From: Nonomuraea basaltis
GTDB lineage: Bacteria; Actinomycetota; Actinomycetes; Streptosporangiales; Streptosporangiaceae
Assembly (NCBI RefSeq): GCF_005893125.1
Contig: NZ_VCJS01000066.1
Span: 1-60,100, forward strand
Reading direction: 5' to 3'
DNA: 60,100 nt
The translations under genes were made by a program, and so were the position numbers. A model generated the notes under the pieces. That model was not told the origin of the DNA and searched no databases. It saw nothing but the letters and a program-made list of their open reading frames with translations. This document shows, one piece after another, positions 42,559 to 51,305 of the stretch (positions within the stretch are counted from its first letter, which is position 1; each line of letters opens with the position of its first letter).

Positions 42559-42682
42559 CGCATCACCTCTGGGGTTCGTGTGCTTCGCTCTCTCACAGTG
42601 ACCCAAGAGTAGACGGGGACACTGACAAGACGTGCCGTGAGCCGTGGATTCTGGCCAAGGTCTTCCCCAAGTGCTATGCGGC

Positions 42683-43708
42683 TTATCGGAGACTCGTCAT
42701 GACCGCGTCGAGGGCCCGCCTGCCTGCGGCTTCCTCGGGTTGGAGCAGCCCGACGAGCAGTACGGCCCCGTTCCCGCGAGTGAGCAGCATCACTCTGAGG
42801 AAGGCGGGCCGGTTGACCACGTCCTGGTATTCCGCCCGAAGCGCCCGCGTGTGGCCCCCGGGGATCTGCTTGTCCTCGACCACGCTGACGCGGTCCCCCT
42901 TGAGCAGCAGCCTGGAGTACAGCTCCGCCGCGTCGGCCGTGGCCTTCTTGGCGTCCTCCACGGGCCCGGGAACCGGCCTGGCCATGACCAGGCCTCCGTC
43001 CTCGTCCCTGATGACGGACGTGAACCCCGTCACCGGCGCCACCACCTCCACGCGCCACCCCTGCGGCAACGTCGCCGTCACCCCGGCCAGCGAGTCGCTC
43101 AGCCTCCCCGTCTCGGCCTGCGGCGCGGTGACCCGTAACACCACCGCGGTGGCCCCCGCCACCAGTCCCGTCCCGGCCAGGAGCGCCGCCGGCACGACCG
43201 CCCATCGCCGCCACAACCGCCCGCCGACGTGCCTGCGCAGCCCGGGGTCCACCGGGGTGCCGTAGAGCCGGGCGGACGGAGGAAGCGACTCAGGGTCACC
43301 GCCCCCAGGAGACCGGTCCGAGCCACCACCAGAGGGCCAGTCCGGGCCATCACCTCCGGGAGGCCAGTCCGGGCCGTCACCCCCGGGAGGCCACTCCGGG
43401 TCACCGCCCCCGGGAGGCCATTCACGGCCGCGGTCGGGGCCGGTTCCCAGGCTTCCCCGGCCCCGGCCCGGGTGTTCGGTGGTCCTGCGGATCCGGGGGT
43501 TCCACGGCTCGTCGAGGTCCTCGGTCTCCGCGGGCCCGAGGTCCAGCGGGTGCGGCTCTCGAGGGCTCGCGCGCTCCCGCCGCCCCCGTACCGGCTCCTC
43601 GTCACGGCGCGCCGGAGCGCGGTCCCACGCGGTCTCCGTGTCCTCTGGAGGAGTACGGCGATGCCTGGCCCCCGGCAGAGGCGGCCAGACACGATGATCG
43701 CCCTCCAT
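42683..43708 (-). CDS. Membrane protein with Gly-Pro-Trp-Asp repeat tail
   Basis: 341 residues. The N-terminal about 150 residues are hydrophilic and contain a repeat of the type PPGGDGPDW (PEWPPGGDGPDWPPGGDG and so on). A transmembrane helix (WAVVPAALLAGTGLVAGATA) follows, then an external domain of about 140 residues with ATLPQGWRVEVVAPVTGFTS and VVEDKQIPGGHTRALRAEY. Resembles LpqN/PknH-sensor-like actinobacterial lipoproteins in layout, but no firm family assignment. Confidence 0.75.
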   Translation of the reverse strand: MEGDHRVWPPLPGARHRRTPPEDTETAWDRAPARRDEEPVRGRRERASPREPHPLDLGPAETEDLDEPWNPRIRRTTEHPGRGRGSLGTGPDRGREWPPGGGDPEWPPGGDGPDWPPGGDGPDWPSGGGSDRSPGGGDPESLPPSARLYGTPVDPGLRRHVGGRLWRRWAVVPAALLAGTGLVAGATAVVLRVTAPQAETGRLSDSLAGVTATLPQGWRVEVVAPVTGFTSVIRDEDGGLVMARPVPGPVEDAKKATADAAELYSRLLLKGDRVSVVEDKQIPGGHTRALRAEYQDVVNRPAFLRVMLLTRGNGAVLLVGLLQPEEAAGRRALDAVMTSLR

Positions 43709-43790
43709 GGCACCTCCTTGTCCGCTGTCCTATCACTCCTCGCCACGCGGATCCGGCGAACCGTGATCGCTGTGACGGGAGAGGCGGAAT

Positions 43791-45176
43791 TCAGCGGATG
43801 CGCCCGGCCAGCACAGTGGCGCTCAGCCCGATGGCCGCCATGAGGAGGCAGATCACGACGAACCCGGTGGCGATCTCGGCGGGCGCGTGCCCGATCACAT
43901 TGACCAGCGCCCCGGCGGCTCCGATCGCCACCGCGGCCCCCAGCATGTCGGTCACCGACAGCGCGGCCGAGTTCGCCCCCTGCTCGTTCGCCGGCGACTG
44001 CTTGAGTGCCGTGACACTGATGGTGGCCATCCCGAGCCCCATCCCGAAACCGGCCACGATCCACGCGGGCGCAGCGACCCACCCGGTCATCCCGGGAAGG
44101 ACGGAGAGCAGGGAGATCAGGATCGCCACGGTGACGCCCGCCGCCCCGAGCCTGATCCTCCGGTACGGCTCAACGGCCCAGCGGCTCTGCAGCCACGACC
44201 CCGCCGACCAGCCCAGCGCCCCCGCCGTCAGCGCGATCCCGGCCTCCTTCGGGTCGAAGGACTTCACCTCCTGCAGCGCCAGCGGGATGAAGGAGTTCAC
44301 CCCGAAGAAGGCGGCCGAGAAGAACCCGCGCATCAGCACGGTCGTGGGCAGCCCGCGCGCGAACCGCAGCCCGCCGGGAGGCAGCAGCCGGTAGAGGCCG
44401 TAGATCAGGAAGCCGAGCCCGGCCAGCGTCTCGACGGCGCCCGGCACCGGGTCCACGTGCAGCCGGTCCACGCCGTGCAGCAGCGCCCCGCCCCCGCCGG
44501 ACGTGGCGGCGGCGGCCAGCGTCATCGCCAGCGGCCTCGACCGTGGACCGTCCGAGGGCGCCTCGCCGGATGAGGACGGCCTCCGGAGCGCGGGAACGAG
44601 CATCACCAGCGCGGGCACGACGAGCGGGATGATTCCGTAGAAGACGTACCGCCACCCCCACTGCTCGGCCACGAACCCCGCCACGGCCGGCCCGACCATG
44701 GAGGGCACCACCCAGGCGGCGGAGACCGCCGCGATCGCCTTGGGCCGCATCTCGGCCGGGTAGACCCGCGCGATCATCACGAGCAGCGCCACGAACGAGG
44801 CGCCCGCACCCAGCCCCTGGACGGCCCGCGCCCCCAGGAACATCACCGCCGACTGCGCCGCCCCCGCCAGTCCCATCCCGAGCACGAACAGCACCAGCCC
44901 GGCCACGAACGGCGCCGGGTAGCCGCGCCGGTCAGCCCAGAGTCCGGCCACCACGTTCGCGAACAGGCTCGCGATCAAGAAGGCGGAGAAGCTCAGCCCG
45001 TAGAGGTCCAGCGCGTCCAGATCGTGGGCGACACCCGGCATGACCACGCCCACCGACATGCCCTCGAAGGCCACGAGCGTGACGACGAGCAGGATGCCGA
45101 TGGTGGCGGTGCGGTAGGCCGGGCCGAGGATCCGGGGAGGGACGTGGGGAGCGTCGAGTGCCTTTGGTGCTGTCAC
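43791..45176 (-). CDS. MFS transporter, 12-14 helices
   Basis: 461 residues. Helix 1 IGILLVVTLVAFEGMSVGVV, conserved loop GLWADRRGYPAPF, GARAVQGLGAGASFVALLV (the exporter motif C region), and a second half with GFFSAAFFGVNSFIPLALQE. Start GTG 45176 is chosen; TACGAT at 45183-45188 (minus strand) lies 6 bases before it, suggesting a leaderless mRNA with the promoter inside the spacer after the protease gene. Substrate unknown. Confidence 0.88.
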   Translation of the reverse strand: MTAPKALDAPHVPPRILGPAYRTATIGILLVVTLVAFEGMSVGVVMPGVAHDLDALDLYGLSFSAFLIASLFANVVAGLWADRRGYPAPFVAGLVLFVLGMGLAGAAQSAVMFLGARAVQGLGAGASFVALLVMIARVYPAEMRPKAIAAVSAAWVVPSMVGPAVAGFVAEQWGWRYVFYGIIPLVVPALVMLVPALRRPSSSGEAPSDGPRSRPLAMTLAAAATSGGGGALLHGVDRLHVDPVPGAVETLAGLGFLIYGLYRLLPPGGLRFARGLPTTVLMRGFFSAAFFGVNSFIPLALQEVKSFDPKEAGIALTAGALGWSAGSWLQSRWAVEPYRRIRLGAAGVTVAILISLLSVLPGMTGWVAAPAWIVAGFGMGLGMATISVTALKQSPANEQGANSAALSVTDMLGAAVAIGAAGALVNVIGHAPAEIATGFVVICLLMAAIGLSATVLAGRIR

Positions 45177-45202
45177 CCACACATCGTAATTTGTCGCACA
45201 AT

Positions 45203-46081
45203 CTAGATATCTGCGGTGTGCCGGTACGCCGCCCACATCTCATGCATGCGCTCGGCCTGACCTCGTGTGAACTCCGCCATGCACTGATCGTGGGCATAGT
45301 CCATGAAGTTGCGCACGGGGTCGTGCCCGGGCTGCGCGCAGGTGTCCTTCCGCACCTGGCACGCCTCGGTCGGCTGGGCCTCCGCCGGGGTGTCGCCGAT
45401 GCCGTCGCCGGGCTCCCGGCAGCCGTTCTCGAACGTGTGGAACAGGCCCAGCCAGTGCCCGATCTCGTGGACGCCGGTGAAGCCCCGGTTGTAGTTGGTC
45501 ATCGTGCCGCCGGGCAGGCTCCGCCAGTCGACCACGACGCCGTCGAGCACGGGCGCGCCCTCGTACCAGTAGGGGTAGCTGGCGAAGCCCAGCATCAGCT
45601 CGCTGAGCTGGGCGATGTAGAGGTTGAGCGTGCCGGCCCCGCCCTTGTGCAGCGCGGTCTTCATCGTCTGCTCGTTGGTGACCGGATCGGCGAACCAGGC
45701 GGCGTTCTCCTTGACCGAGACGCTCTGGAGCGTGAAGCGCACGCCGGTGTCCACGCCGCCGAAGGCGCCGGCGTACGCGGAGTTGAGCATGGCGATCTGG
45801 GTCTTGACCGCCTGGCCGGAGACCTTGGGGACGCCCTTGGTGATGACGTGCACGCGGGTGGGCACGGTGATCTTCGCGGGCGGCGTGACCCCGGCCAGCC
45901 GCCGGTCGATCTCGGCCATGACCCTGGCCACGTCTCCCGGCTCGGGAGAGCGCGGCCCCGGCGTGCTCGCCTCGGCGGACGTGACGCAGACGGCGGCGCT
46001 GGCGGCCTCAGGCCGAAGCGGCGGCGCGATCGCCACCGGGAGCAGGCATGCCAACGAGACGGCGGTCACGCGCCGGGCCAT
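45203..46081 (-). CDS. Secreted zinc metalloprotease, M43 (pappalysin/cytophagalysin-like)
   Basis: 292 residues with a signal peptide (RRVTAVSLACLLPVAIAPPL). The metzincin motif is HEIGHWLGLFHTF (HExxHxxGxxH), and the Met-turn is NFMDYAHDQC. Several cysteines (ENGCREPGDG, EACQVRKDTC, QCMAEF) probably make disulfides. ATG 46081 is preferred over GTG 46093. Likely a secreted protease active on peptides outside the cell. Confidence 0.92.
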   Translation of the reverse strand: MARRVTAVSLACLLPVAIAPPLRPEAASAAVCVTSAEASTPGPRSPEPGDVARVMAEIDRRLAGVTPPAKITVPTRVHVITKGVPKVSGQAVKTQIAMLNSAYAGAFGGVDTGVRFTLQSVSVKENAAWFADPVTNEQTMKTALHKGGAGTLNLYIAQLSELMLGFASYPYWYEGAPVLDGVVVDWRSLPGGTMTNYNRGFTGVHEIGHWLGLFHTFENGCREPGDGIGDTPAEAQPTEACQVRKDTCAQPGHDPVRNFMDYAHDQCMAEFTRGQAERMHEMWAAYRHTADI

Positions 46082-46158
46082 ACGGTCCCCCACTACGGTA
46101 TGAGCTGGTCTGGGTACTGACCGTAGCTCTACCTGGAGGGATTACACCTCAGCAACAC

Positions 46159-46422
46159 TCACTGCTTGTTGTCGCCCTTGTCGTCGCCGCCACCCGCGGG
46201 CAGGCCCTCGTAGATCTCCTTGCACTCAGGGCACACCGGGTATTTCTTGGGATCGCGGCTGGGCACCCAGACCTTGCCGCACAGGGCTCGGATGGGCGTG
46301 CCCGTCACCATGCTCTCGGTGATCTTGTGCTTGTCCGCGTAGTGCGCGAAGCGCTCGTGATCGCCGTCGCCATGCGACGTCCGCGGCGTGGTTTCCTGCT
46401 TTGGGAGGATCTTCGTGCTCAC
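46159..46422 (-). CDS. DUF3039 family zinc-ribbon-like protein
   Basis: 87 residues. STKILPKQETTPR at the start, RFAHYADKHKITESMVTGTP and a Cys set IRALCGKVWVPSRDPKKYP then VCPECKEIYEGLPAG, probably a zinc site. DUF3039 is common in actinobacteria and unstudied. GTG 46422. A strong palindromic terminator separates it from the MFS gene upstream. Confidence 0.88.
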   Translation of the reverse strand: MSTKILPKQETTPRTSHGDGDHERFAHYADKHKITESMVTGTPIRALCGKVWVPSRDPKKYPVCPECKEIYEGLPAGGGDDKGDNKQ

Positions 46423-46468
46423 CCCATTGAGTTTATGCCCGCCCGCGACCGTCTCCCCCACACATCGC

Positions 46469-46498
46469 TACGGCCCCCGCCACGTGGCGGGGGCCGTA
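46469..46498 (-). terminator. 30-base perfect palindrome after the DHA2 MFS gene
   Basis: TACGGCCCCCGCC, ACGT, GGCGGGGGCCGTA: a 30-base perfect palindrome 15 bases after the MFS stop. It would form a 13-base stem on a 4-base loop. Confidence 0.85.
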
Positions 46499-46513
46499 CC
46501 GGGTCGATCGGGG

Positions 46514-48109
46514 TCAGCCCATGTGGACCGGGGCACCCTCGCTCTTGCGGCCCGACTTGACGAACAGGGTCAGCAGCGCCGTCAGCACCGCGATGCCGGT
46601 GCTCACCAGGAAGGCGACGTGCATGCCATCCATGAAGGAGAAGTGCACGGCGTCGACGATCTGCTGCGGCGCGCCGGGCGGCGCCACGCCGAACGCCGCC
46701 GCCTTCTCCAGCCCCTCCAGTTGATCGGCCGGGATCGCCTGGGCCGCCGGGCCGAGGTGGCCGGGCAGCGTGCTGGAGATCTGCGCGGCCATCACGGCGC
46801 CCAGGATCGCGGTGCCGAGCGCACCGCCGACCTGCATGGCCGACTGCTGCAGGCCACCCGCGACGCCGCTCAGCTCCATCGGCGCGTTACCCACGATGAT
46901 CTCCGTGGCGCCCACGAACACCGGCGAGAGGCCGAAGGCCAGCAGCAGGAACGGGATGCCGCTCTCGATGAACGACGCGTCGATGCTGAGCTGGGACATG
47001 AGGAACATCGAGAAGGCGGTGATCAGCAGACCGGCGGCCATCGTGATCTTCGGCCCGAGCCTGCCGATCGCCATGCCCGCCAGCGGCGAGGCGACGATCA
47101 TGCCGGCGCTCATCGGCAGCATGCGCAGACCGGCCTCCAGCGGGGACAGGCCGTGCACGCCCTGGAAGAAGAAGCCCAGGAAGAACATCGCGCCGAACAT
47201 CGCGAACGCGACCATCATCATCAGCACGGTGCCGATGGAGATCGAGACGTTCCTGAACAGCGACAGCGGGACCAGCGGCTGCCTGGCCCTGCTCTGCCAG
47301 AAGATGAAGCCGCCGATGAGCACCACGAACGCGCCTACGAAGGTCAGGGTCGTGCTGTCGCCCCAGCCCCACTCCGGCGCCTTGATGATCGTCCAGACGA
47401 GCGAGAACATCGCGCCGGACAACAGCAGCACGCCCAGCCAGTCGATCCTCGACAGCGACTGCGCGCGGTTCTCCTTGATCAGGAAGAAGCCCATGACCAG
47501 GGCGATGACGCCGACCGGCGCGTTGATGAAGAAGACGAACTCCCAGCCCCTGCTCTCCACCAGCAGGCCGCCCACGATCGGGCCGGCGGCGCTGGACAAA
47601 CCGATGATCGCGCCCCAGGCCCCCATCGCCTGGTTCAGCTTCTCACCGGGGAACGCGCTGCGCAGCAGCGCCAGAGCGGCGGGCTGGAGCAGCGCGCCGA
47701 ACAGACCCTGCAGCACCCGCAGGCCGATCAACGCGCCGATGGGCGTGACGCCGGGAATGACGTCGGCCAGTTGGGCGCTGAGTCCGATGCCGACCGAGGA
47801 AAGGGCGAAGCCCGCCACGCCGATCAGGAAGACCCTCTTGTGCCCGAACAGGTCGCCCAGCTTGCCCGCGGTGATCAGGAAAACCGCCAGGGCCAGCAGA
47901 TAACCACTGGTCACCCACTGCAGGTCGGACAGCGAGGCCTTCAGATCGGCCTGGATGATCGGGTTGGCGATACCCACGACCGTGCCGTCCAGCATCACCA
48001 TGATGACGCCCAGGCTGACCGCCAGCAGCACGAGCCACGGGTTGCCTCCGGTCCCCGTCTTCGCGGGGCCGGGCGATGACGGTGCGTCGACCGCCTTCGC
48101 GTAAGCCAT
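46514..48109 (-). CDS. MFS transporter, DHA2 family (EmrB/QacA-like, 14 helices)
   Basis: 531 residues. Opens with NPWLVLLAVSLGVIMVMLDG and TVVGIANPIIQADL, typical of DHA2 exporters; LGDLFGHKRVFLIGVAGFAL is the conserved loop and GLRVLQGLFGALLQPAALAL the antiporter motif C region. 14 helices. ATG 48109 has AGGGGGA 6 bases upstream. It is divergent from a TetR gene across a spacer with inverted and direct repeats, so it is probably repressed by that TetR and induced by its drug-like substrate. Confidence 0.93.
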   Translation of the reverse strand: MAYAKAVDAPSSPGPAKTGTGGNPWLVLLAVSLGVIMVMLDGTVVGIANPIIQADLKASLSDLQWVTSGYLLALAVFLITAGKLGDLFGHKRVFLIGVAGFALSSVGIGLSAQLADVIPGVTPIGALIGLRVLQGLFGALLQPAALALLRSAFPGEKLNQAMGAWGAIIGLSSAAGPIVGGLLVESRGWEFVFFINAPVGVIALVMGFFLIKENRAQSLSRIDWLGVLLLSGAMFSLVWTIIKAPEWGWGDSTTLTFVGAFVVLIGGFIFWQSRARQPLVPLSLFRNVSISIGTVLMMMVAFAMFGAMFFLGFFFQGVHGLSPLEAGLRMLPMSAGMIVASPLAGMAIGRLGPKITMAAGLLITAFSMFLMSQLSIDASFIESGIPFLLLAFGLSPVFVGATEIIVGNAPMELSGVAGGLQQSAMQVGGALGTAILGAVMAAQISSTLPGHLGPAAQAIPADQLEGLEKAAAFGVAPPGAPQQIVDAVHFSFMDGMHVAFLVSTGIAVLTALLTLFVKSGRKSEGAPVHMG

Positions 48110-48145
48110 GAAAGTCCCCCTAAGTACACATAGCCCCACACAGGG

Positions 48146-48178
48146 ACATAGATCTCGTAAGCCTCAGGTAATCTATGT
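48146..48178. promoter_or_regulatory. Inverted repeat in the MFS/TetR spacer
   Basis: Perfect 8-base arms ACATAGAT (48146-48153) and ATCTATGT (48171-48178) with a 17-base gap. A further partial copy, ACATAG, is at 48127-48132. Best candidate operator for the divergent TetR. Confidence 0.6.
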
Positions 48179-48184
48179 CACACG

Positions 48185-48232
48185 ATGACTAATGACAACT
48201 GGCTTTTAATCGGCAGGGTATGACTTATGGCA
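48185..48232. promoter_or_regulatory. Direct repeats before the TetR gene
   Basis: ATGACTAATGACA (about 48185-48197) and ATGACTTATGGCA (about 48220-48232) match at 11 of 13 positions, 27-74 bases before the TetR start. They may be further regulator sites or overlap its promoter. Confidence 0.4.
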
Positions 48233-48258
48233 CACTGTGACAGAAAGGTGTCGAGGGA

Positions 48259-48891
48259 GTGACCGCTGTGGGTCTACGGGAACGCAAGAAGGAGAAGACG
48301 CGCCTGGCGATCCTCGACGCGGCGCTCGACCTATTCCTCGAACAAGGATACGAGTCGACCACGGTGGAGCAGATCGCGGGGGTGGTCGAGATCTCCCCCC
48401 GCACCTTCTTCCGTTACTTCACCAGCAAAGATGACCTGGTGCTGTGGTTCCACGACCACGGCGAGGAGATCATGATGGCGACCCTCGCGGACCGCCCTCA
48501 GGACGAGCCCCCCTTCACGGCGCTCATGCACGCGCTGCGCGCGGTGCTCAGCGACATGGAAGATTCAACGCCCGAGGAGACGGCGAGGTTCCTGAAGTTG
48601 CGCCGGGTCCTGGACGCGAATCCGCGCCTGATCGGCCAGTCCGTGGCCAGGGGTGCGGAGACCGAGCGCCGCCTGGCCGAGGTGGTCGCCGCGCGCCGGG
48701 GCACCGACCCCGACACCGACCAGCACTCGCACCTGATCGTCGCGTTCGCCATGTCCACGCTGCGCGTGGGCTTCGAGTGCCCGCGCCGCGACGGGACCCT
48801 GCCGGAGGTCACGAACCGCATGGCGGAGACCATCGAGCTCGCCGAACGCTCCCTCCAGCCGGGCTGGGACCTCCAGCCGCCGGTCGGCTAG
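48259..48891 (+). CDS. TetR/AcrR family regulator of the divergent MFS exporter
   Basis: 210 residues. N-terminal HTH: LRERKKEKTRLAILDAALDL then FLEQGYESTTVEQIAGVVEI and SPRTFFRYFTSKDDLV, the classical TetR pattern. The C-terminal half binds a ligand. GTG 48259 follows GAGGGA. Divergent from the DHA2 exporter and likely its repressor. Confidence 0.93.
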   Translation: MTAVGLRERKKEKTRLAILDAALDLFLEQGYESTTVEQIAGVVEISPRTFFRYFTSKDDLVLWFHDHGEEIMMATLADRPQDEPPFTALMHALRAVLSDMEDSTPEETARFLKLRRVLDANPRLIGQSVARGAETERRLAEVVAARRGTDPDTDQHSHLIVAFAMSTLRVGFECPRRDGTLPEVTNRMAETIELAERSLQPGWDLQPPVG

Positions 48892-49466
48892 TTCATCGTC
48901 GGGTCGTCCGGGCACGTGGCCACGAAGGCCAGCTCGCCGCGCTGCCGCCGCAGCACGTGCCGCCAGAGCGAGCCGGGGTCCGTGTGGAAGGTGTCGCCGG
49001 CCTCGGAGTCGACGACGTACCAGGCGCCCTCGGCGATCTCGCTCTCCAGCTGTCCCGACGTCCAGCCCGCGTATCCGGCGAAGATGCGCATCTGGGCGAT
49101 CTCGCCCTGCAGGATCTCGGGCGGGGCATCCAGGTCCACCGTGCCCAGCCGGGAGACGGCCGGGGTGCCCGCGTGCAGCCTGCGCCAGCCGAGCGGTTCT
49201 TCCCCGCTCGGGACCGCCGCCAGCGCCAGCGCGCTGTCCGTCTGCACGGGCCCGCCCTCGAAGAGCACGGGAGGTCCGGTCACCAGCGGGTCCCAGACGG
49301 GGAGCACCTGGGTCACCGAGATGTCGCTCGGCCTGTTGAGCACCACGCCCAGAGTGCCGCCGTCGTGGTCGTGTTCCAGGATGAGCACGACGCTACGCCG
49401 GAAGTTGGGGTCGTCGAGAAGCGGCGTCGCCACCAACAAACCGCCGACGTAGATCGCTTCCGCCAT
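48888..49466 (-). CDS. YqgE/AlgH family protein (DUF179)
   Basis: 192 residues. GGLLVATPLLDDPNFRRSVV at the start, LGVVLNRPSDISVTQVLPVW, FEGGPVQ and MRIFAGYAGWTSGQLESEI are the AlgH hallmarks. Role in bacteria is poorly defined. ATG 49466 used; the frame is open upstream. Overlaps the convergent TetR end by 4 bases. Confidence 0.94.
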   Translation of the reverse strand: MAEAIYVGGLLVATPLLDDPNFRRSVVLILEHDHDGGTLGVVLNRPSDISVTQVLPVWDPLVTGPPVLFEGGPVQTDSALALAAVPSGEEPLGWRRLHAGTPAVSRLGTVDLDAPPEILQGEIAQMRIFAGYAGWTSGQLESEIAEGAWYVVDSEAGDTFHTDPGSLWRHVLRRQRGELAFVATCPDDPTMN

Positions 49467-49604
49467 ACATCCATCATGAAGGGTCTTGGGGGGTCCGCGC
49501 TCCCCCAGTGGACTCATGTTACTTTTCGCGCTCATTTGGGCACCTCGCGTGGCGAAGGTCGCCGGAGATCTCCTGGTCGTACGGCCCCATCCGGCCGCGC
49601 GACG

Positions 49605-50216
49605 CTACGAGATGAACGCCCCGGCCCGGGCGGCGGCCAGCGTGCGCACGACCGAGCGCTCGGCGGCCTCCGGCGTCACCGGCTCCCGCGTGACCACAAG
49701 GCGGTAGTAGAGCGGGGCCGAGACCGCCCGGATCACCTCCGTGGCGTCGGTCCCCGCGGGCAGCTCACCCCGCGCGACGGCCAGCTCCACGACGCTGGCC
49801 CACTCGTCGATGCGACGCAGATAGAAGGCCCGCAGGGCGCCGGCCGCCTGCTCGTCGCTGGTGGCGGCGGCGATCATCGCCTGGAACGTGGCCCCGAGCC
49901 GCCCGTCGTTGACCGCCTCGCACACGGAGAGGGCGTTGGCGCGCAGGTCGGCCTCGATGGAGCCGGTGTCGGCGCGCGGCGAGGACTGGTCGGCCAGCTC
50001 GGTCATGAGGTCGGTGACCAGGCCCGCCCGGCTCCCCCAGCGCCGGTAGACCGTGGTCTTGCCGACGCCCGCCCGGGCCGCCACCTGGTCCATGGTGAGG
50101 CCGTGAAAACCGTGCTCGACCAGCTCGTCCTGGGTGGCCTGGAGCACGGCCGCGCGCACCCGCGCAGTGCGGCCACCTGGCCGCACTGTTCCCGCCAAGC
50201 GGGAAGATTGTTCCAT
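49605..50216 (-). CDS. TetR/AcrR family transcriptional regulator
   Basis: 203 residues. HTH: VLQATQDELVEHGFHGLTMD then QVAARAGVGKTTVYRRWGSR. The C-terminal region (LRRIDEWASVVELAVARGEL) is the TetR_C type typical of actinobacterial regulators. ATG 50216 with GAGGAG 6 bases upstream. No obvious target next to it; it may regulate itself. The upstream spacer has repeats of TTAACGGG / TTAAACGGG on the minus strand (about 50250-50273). Confidence 0.92.
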   Translation of the reverse strand: MEQSSRLAGTVRPGGRTARVRAAVLQATQDELVEHGFHGLTMDQVAARAGVGKTTVYRRWGSRAGLVTDLMTELADQSSPRADTGSIEADLRANALSVCEAVNDGRLGATFQAMIAAATSDEQAAGALRAFYLRRIDEWASVVELAVARGELPAGTDATEVIRAVSAPLYYRLVVTREPVTPEAAERSVVRTLAAARAGAFIS

Positions 50217-50428
50217 TAAGACTCCTCGGAGCCACAGCATGCCCGTTTAATGGGGCATCAATCCCGTTAAGAGGTAACGCGTTCGGACGGCCGCAGACTG
50301 TTCCTGGGCTCTCGCTGCTGATCGGGTCGTGAAGGAGCCGCTCCGGGCTCGGCGCAGGGGCTGAAGGAAGCGTTGCCGCCGAGGCACATTCTAGAGCCGC
50401 GGGCGCGAACCGGCTGACGCCCATACGT

Positions 50429-50445
50429 GTTCGGCAATACCGAAC
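50429..50445. promoter_or_regulatory. Operator-like palindrome upstream of the IclR/GylR gene
   Basis: GTTCGG-CAATA-CCGAAC, perfect 6-base arms around 5 bases. The same half-site GTTCG appears in the palindrome before glpK. It lies 24 bases before GTG 50469, next to TAGGGT (50455-50460), which may be a -10 box. Probable autoregulatory site. Confidence 0.65.
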
Positions 50446-50468
50446 CCAACTGCGCTAGGGTGCCGGTT

Positions 50469-51218
50469 GTGGGAGAGACGATTCAGTCGGTCGAGCGGGC
50501 CGCCGCGATCCTGCGACTGCTCGCCTCCGGCCCCCGCCAGCTCGGGGTGGCCGAGCTGGCCAGGGCTCTGGGCCTGCCGAAGGGGACGCTGCACGGCATC
50601 CTGCGCACGCTCGTCCGCGTCGGGTTCGTCGAGCAGGACCAGGCCACGGGGAAGTATCGCCTCGGCGCCACGCTGCTCCACCTGGGCAGCAGCTACCTCG
50701 ACGTCAACGAGCTGCGCACCCGCGCGATCAACTGGGCCGACGCGCTGGCGGGCCGCAGCAGGGAGAGCGCCTGGATCGGCACCCTGCACGAGGGCCACGT
50801 GCTGGTCATCCACCACGTGTTCCGGCCGGACGACAGCATGCAGACCCTGCAGGTGGGCACATACCTGCCCACCTACGCCAGCGCGCTGGGCAAGGTCCTG
50901 CTCGCCTACGACCCGTACGACGAGGCGCCCGCGCCGCCGCTGCAGCCGCACACCAAGAAGACCATCGTCGACCCCGGCCGGCTGGAGGCGGAGCTCGACC
51001 TGGTCAGGACGCGGGGCTGGGCGGCCGAGATGGAAGAGCTGACCGAGGGCGAGGTGGCCATCGCCGCGCCCATCAAGGACTCGCGCGGCATCGTGGTGGG
51101 TGCCATCGGCATCCGCGGCGCGGTCGAGCGGCTGGCCCCGGAGGGGGGCCTGCACATGGAGTTCGTCTCGTACGTGCGCGACGCGGCCCGCGCGATCACG
51201 CGCGACCTGGCCCGCTGA
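50469..51218 (+). CDS. IclR family regulator, probable glycerol operon regulator GylR
   Basis: 249 residues. IclR winged HTH (SVERAAAILRLLASGPRQLG then VAELARALGLPKGTLHGILR) and the C-terminal effector domain (VGTYLPTYASALGKVLLAYD, EGEVAIAAPIKDSRGIVVGA). Its position before glpK and glpD and the paired operators make it a GylR-type regulator that responds to glycerol 3-phosphate or glycerol. GTG 50469 may be the leaderless start. Confidence 0.88.
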   Translation: MGETIQSVERAAAILRLLASGPRQLGVAELARALGLPKGTLHGILRTLVRVGFVEQDQATGKYRLGATLLHLGSSYLDVNELRTRAINWADALAGRSRESAWIGTLHEGHVLVIHHVFRPDDSMQTLQVGTYLPTYASALGKVLLAYDPYDEAPAPPLQPHTKKTIVDPGRLEAELDLVRTRGWAAEMEELTEGEVAIAAPIKDSRGIVVGAIGIRGAVERLAPEGGLHMEFVSYVRDAARAITRDLAR

Positions 51219-51266
51219 CGAAAAGAGTTGAACGCCCCCGGGCAACCGAATACCATTTCTCATGTT

Positions 51267-51283
51267 GTTCGACATTGTCGAAC
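51267..51283. promoter_or_regulatory. Operator-like palindrome upstream of glpK
   Basis: GTTCGAC-ATT-GTCGAAC, perfect 7-base arms, 22 bases before the glpK start. It shares GTTCG...CGAAC with the site before the regulator gene, so the regulator probably binds both. Confidence 0.7.
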
Positions 51284-51305
51284 CCGAACCTTGCGAGGAA
51301 CCCCA

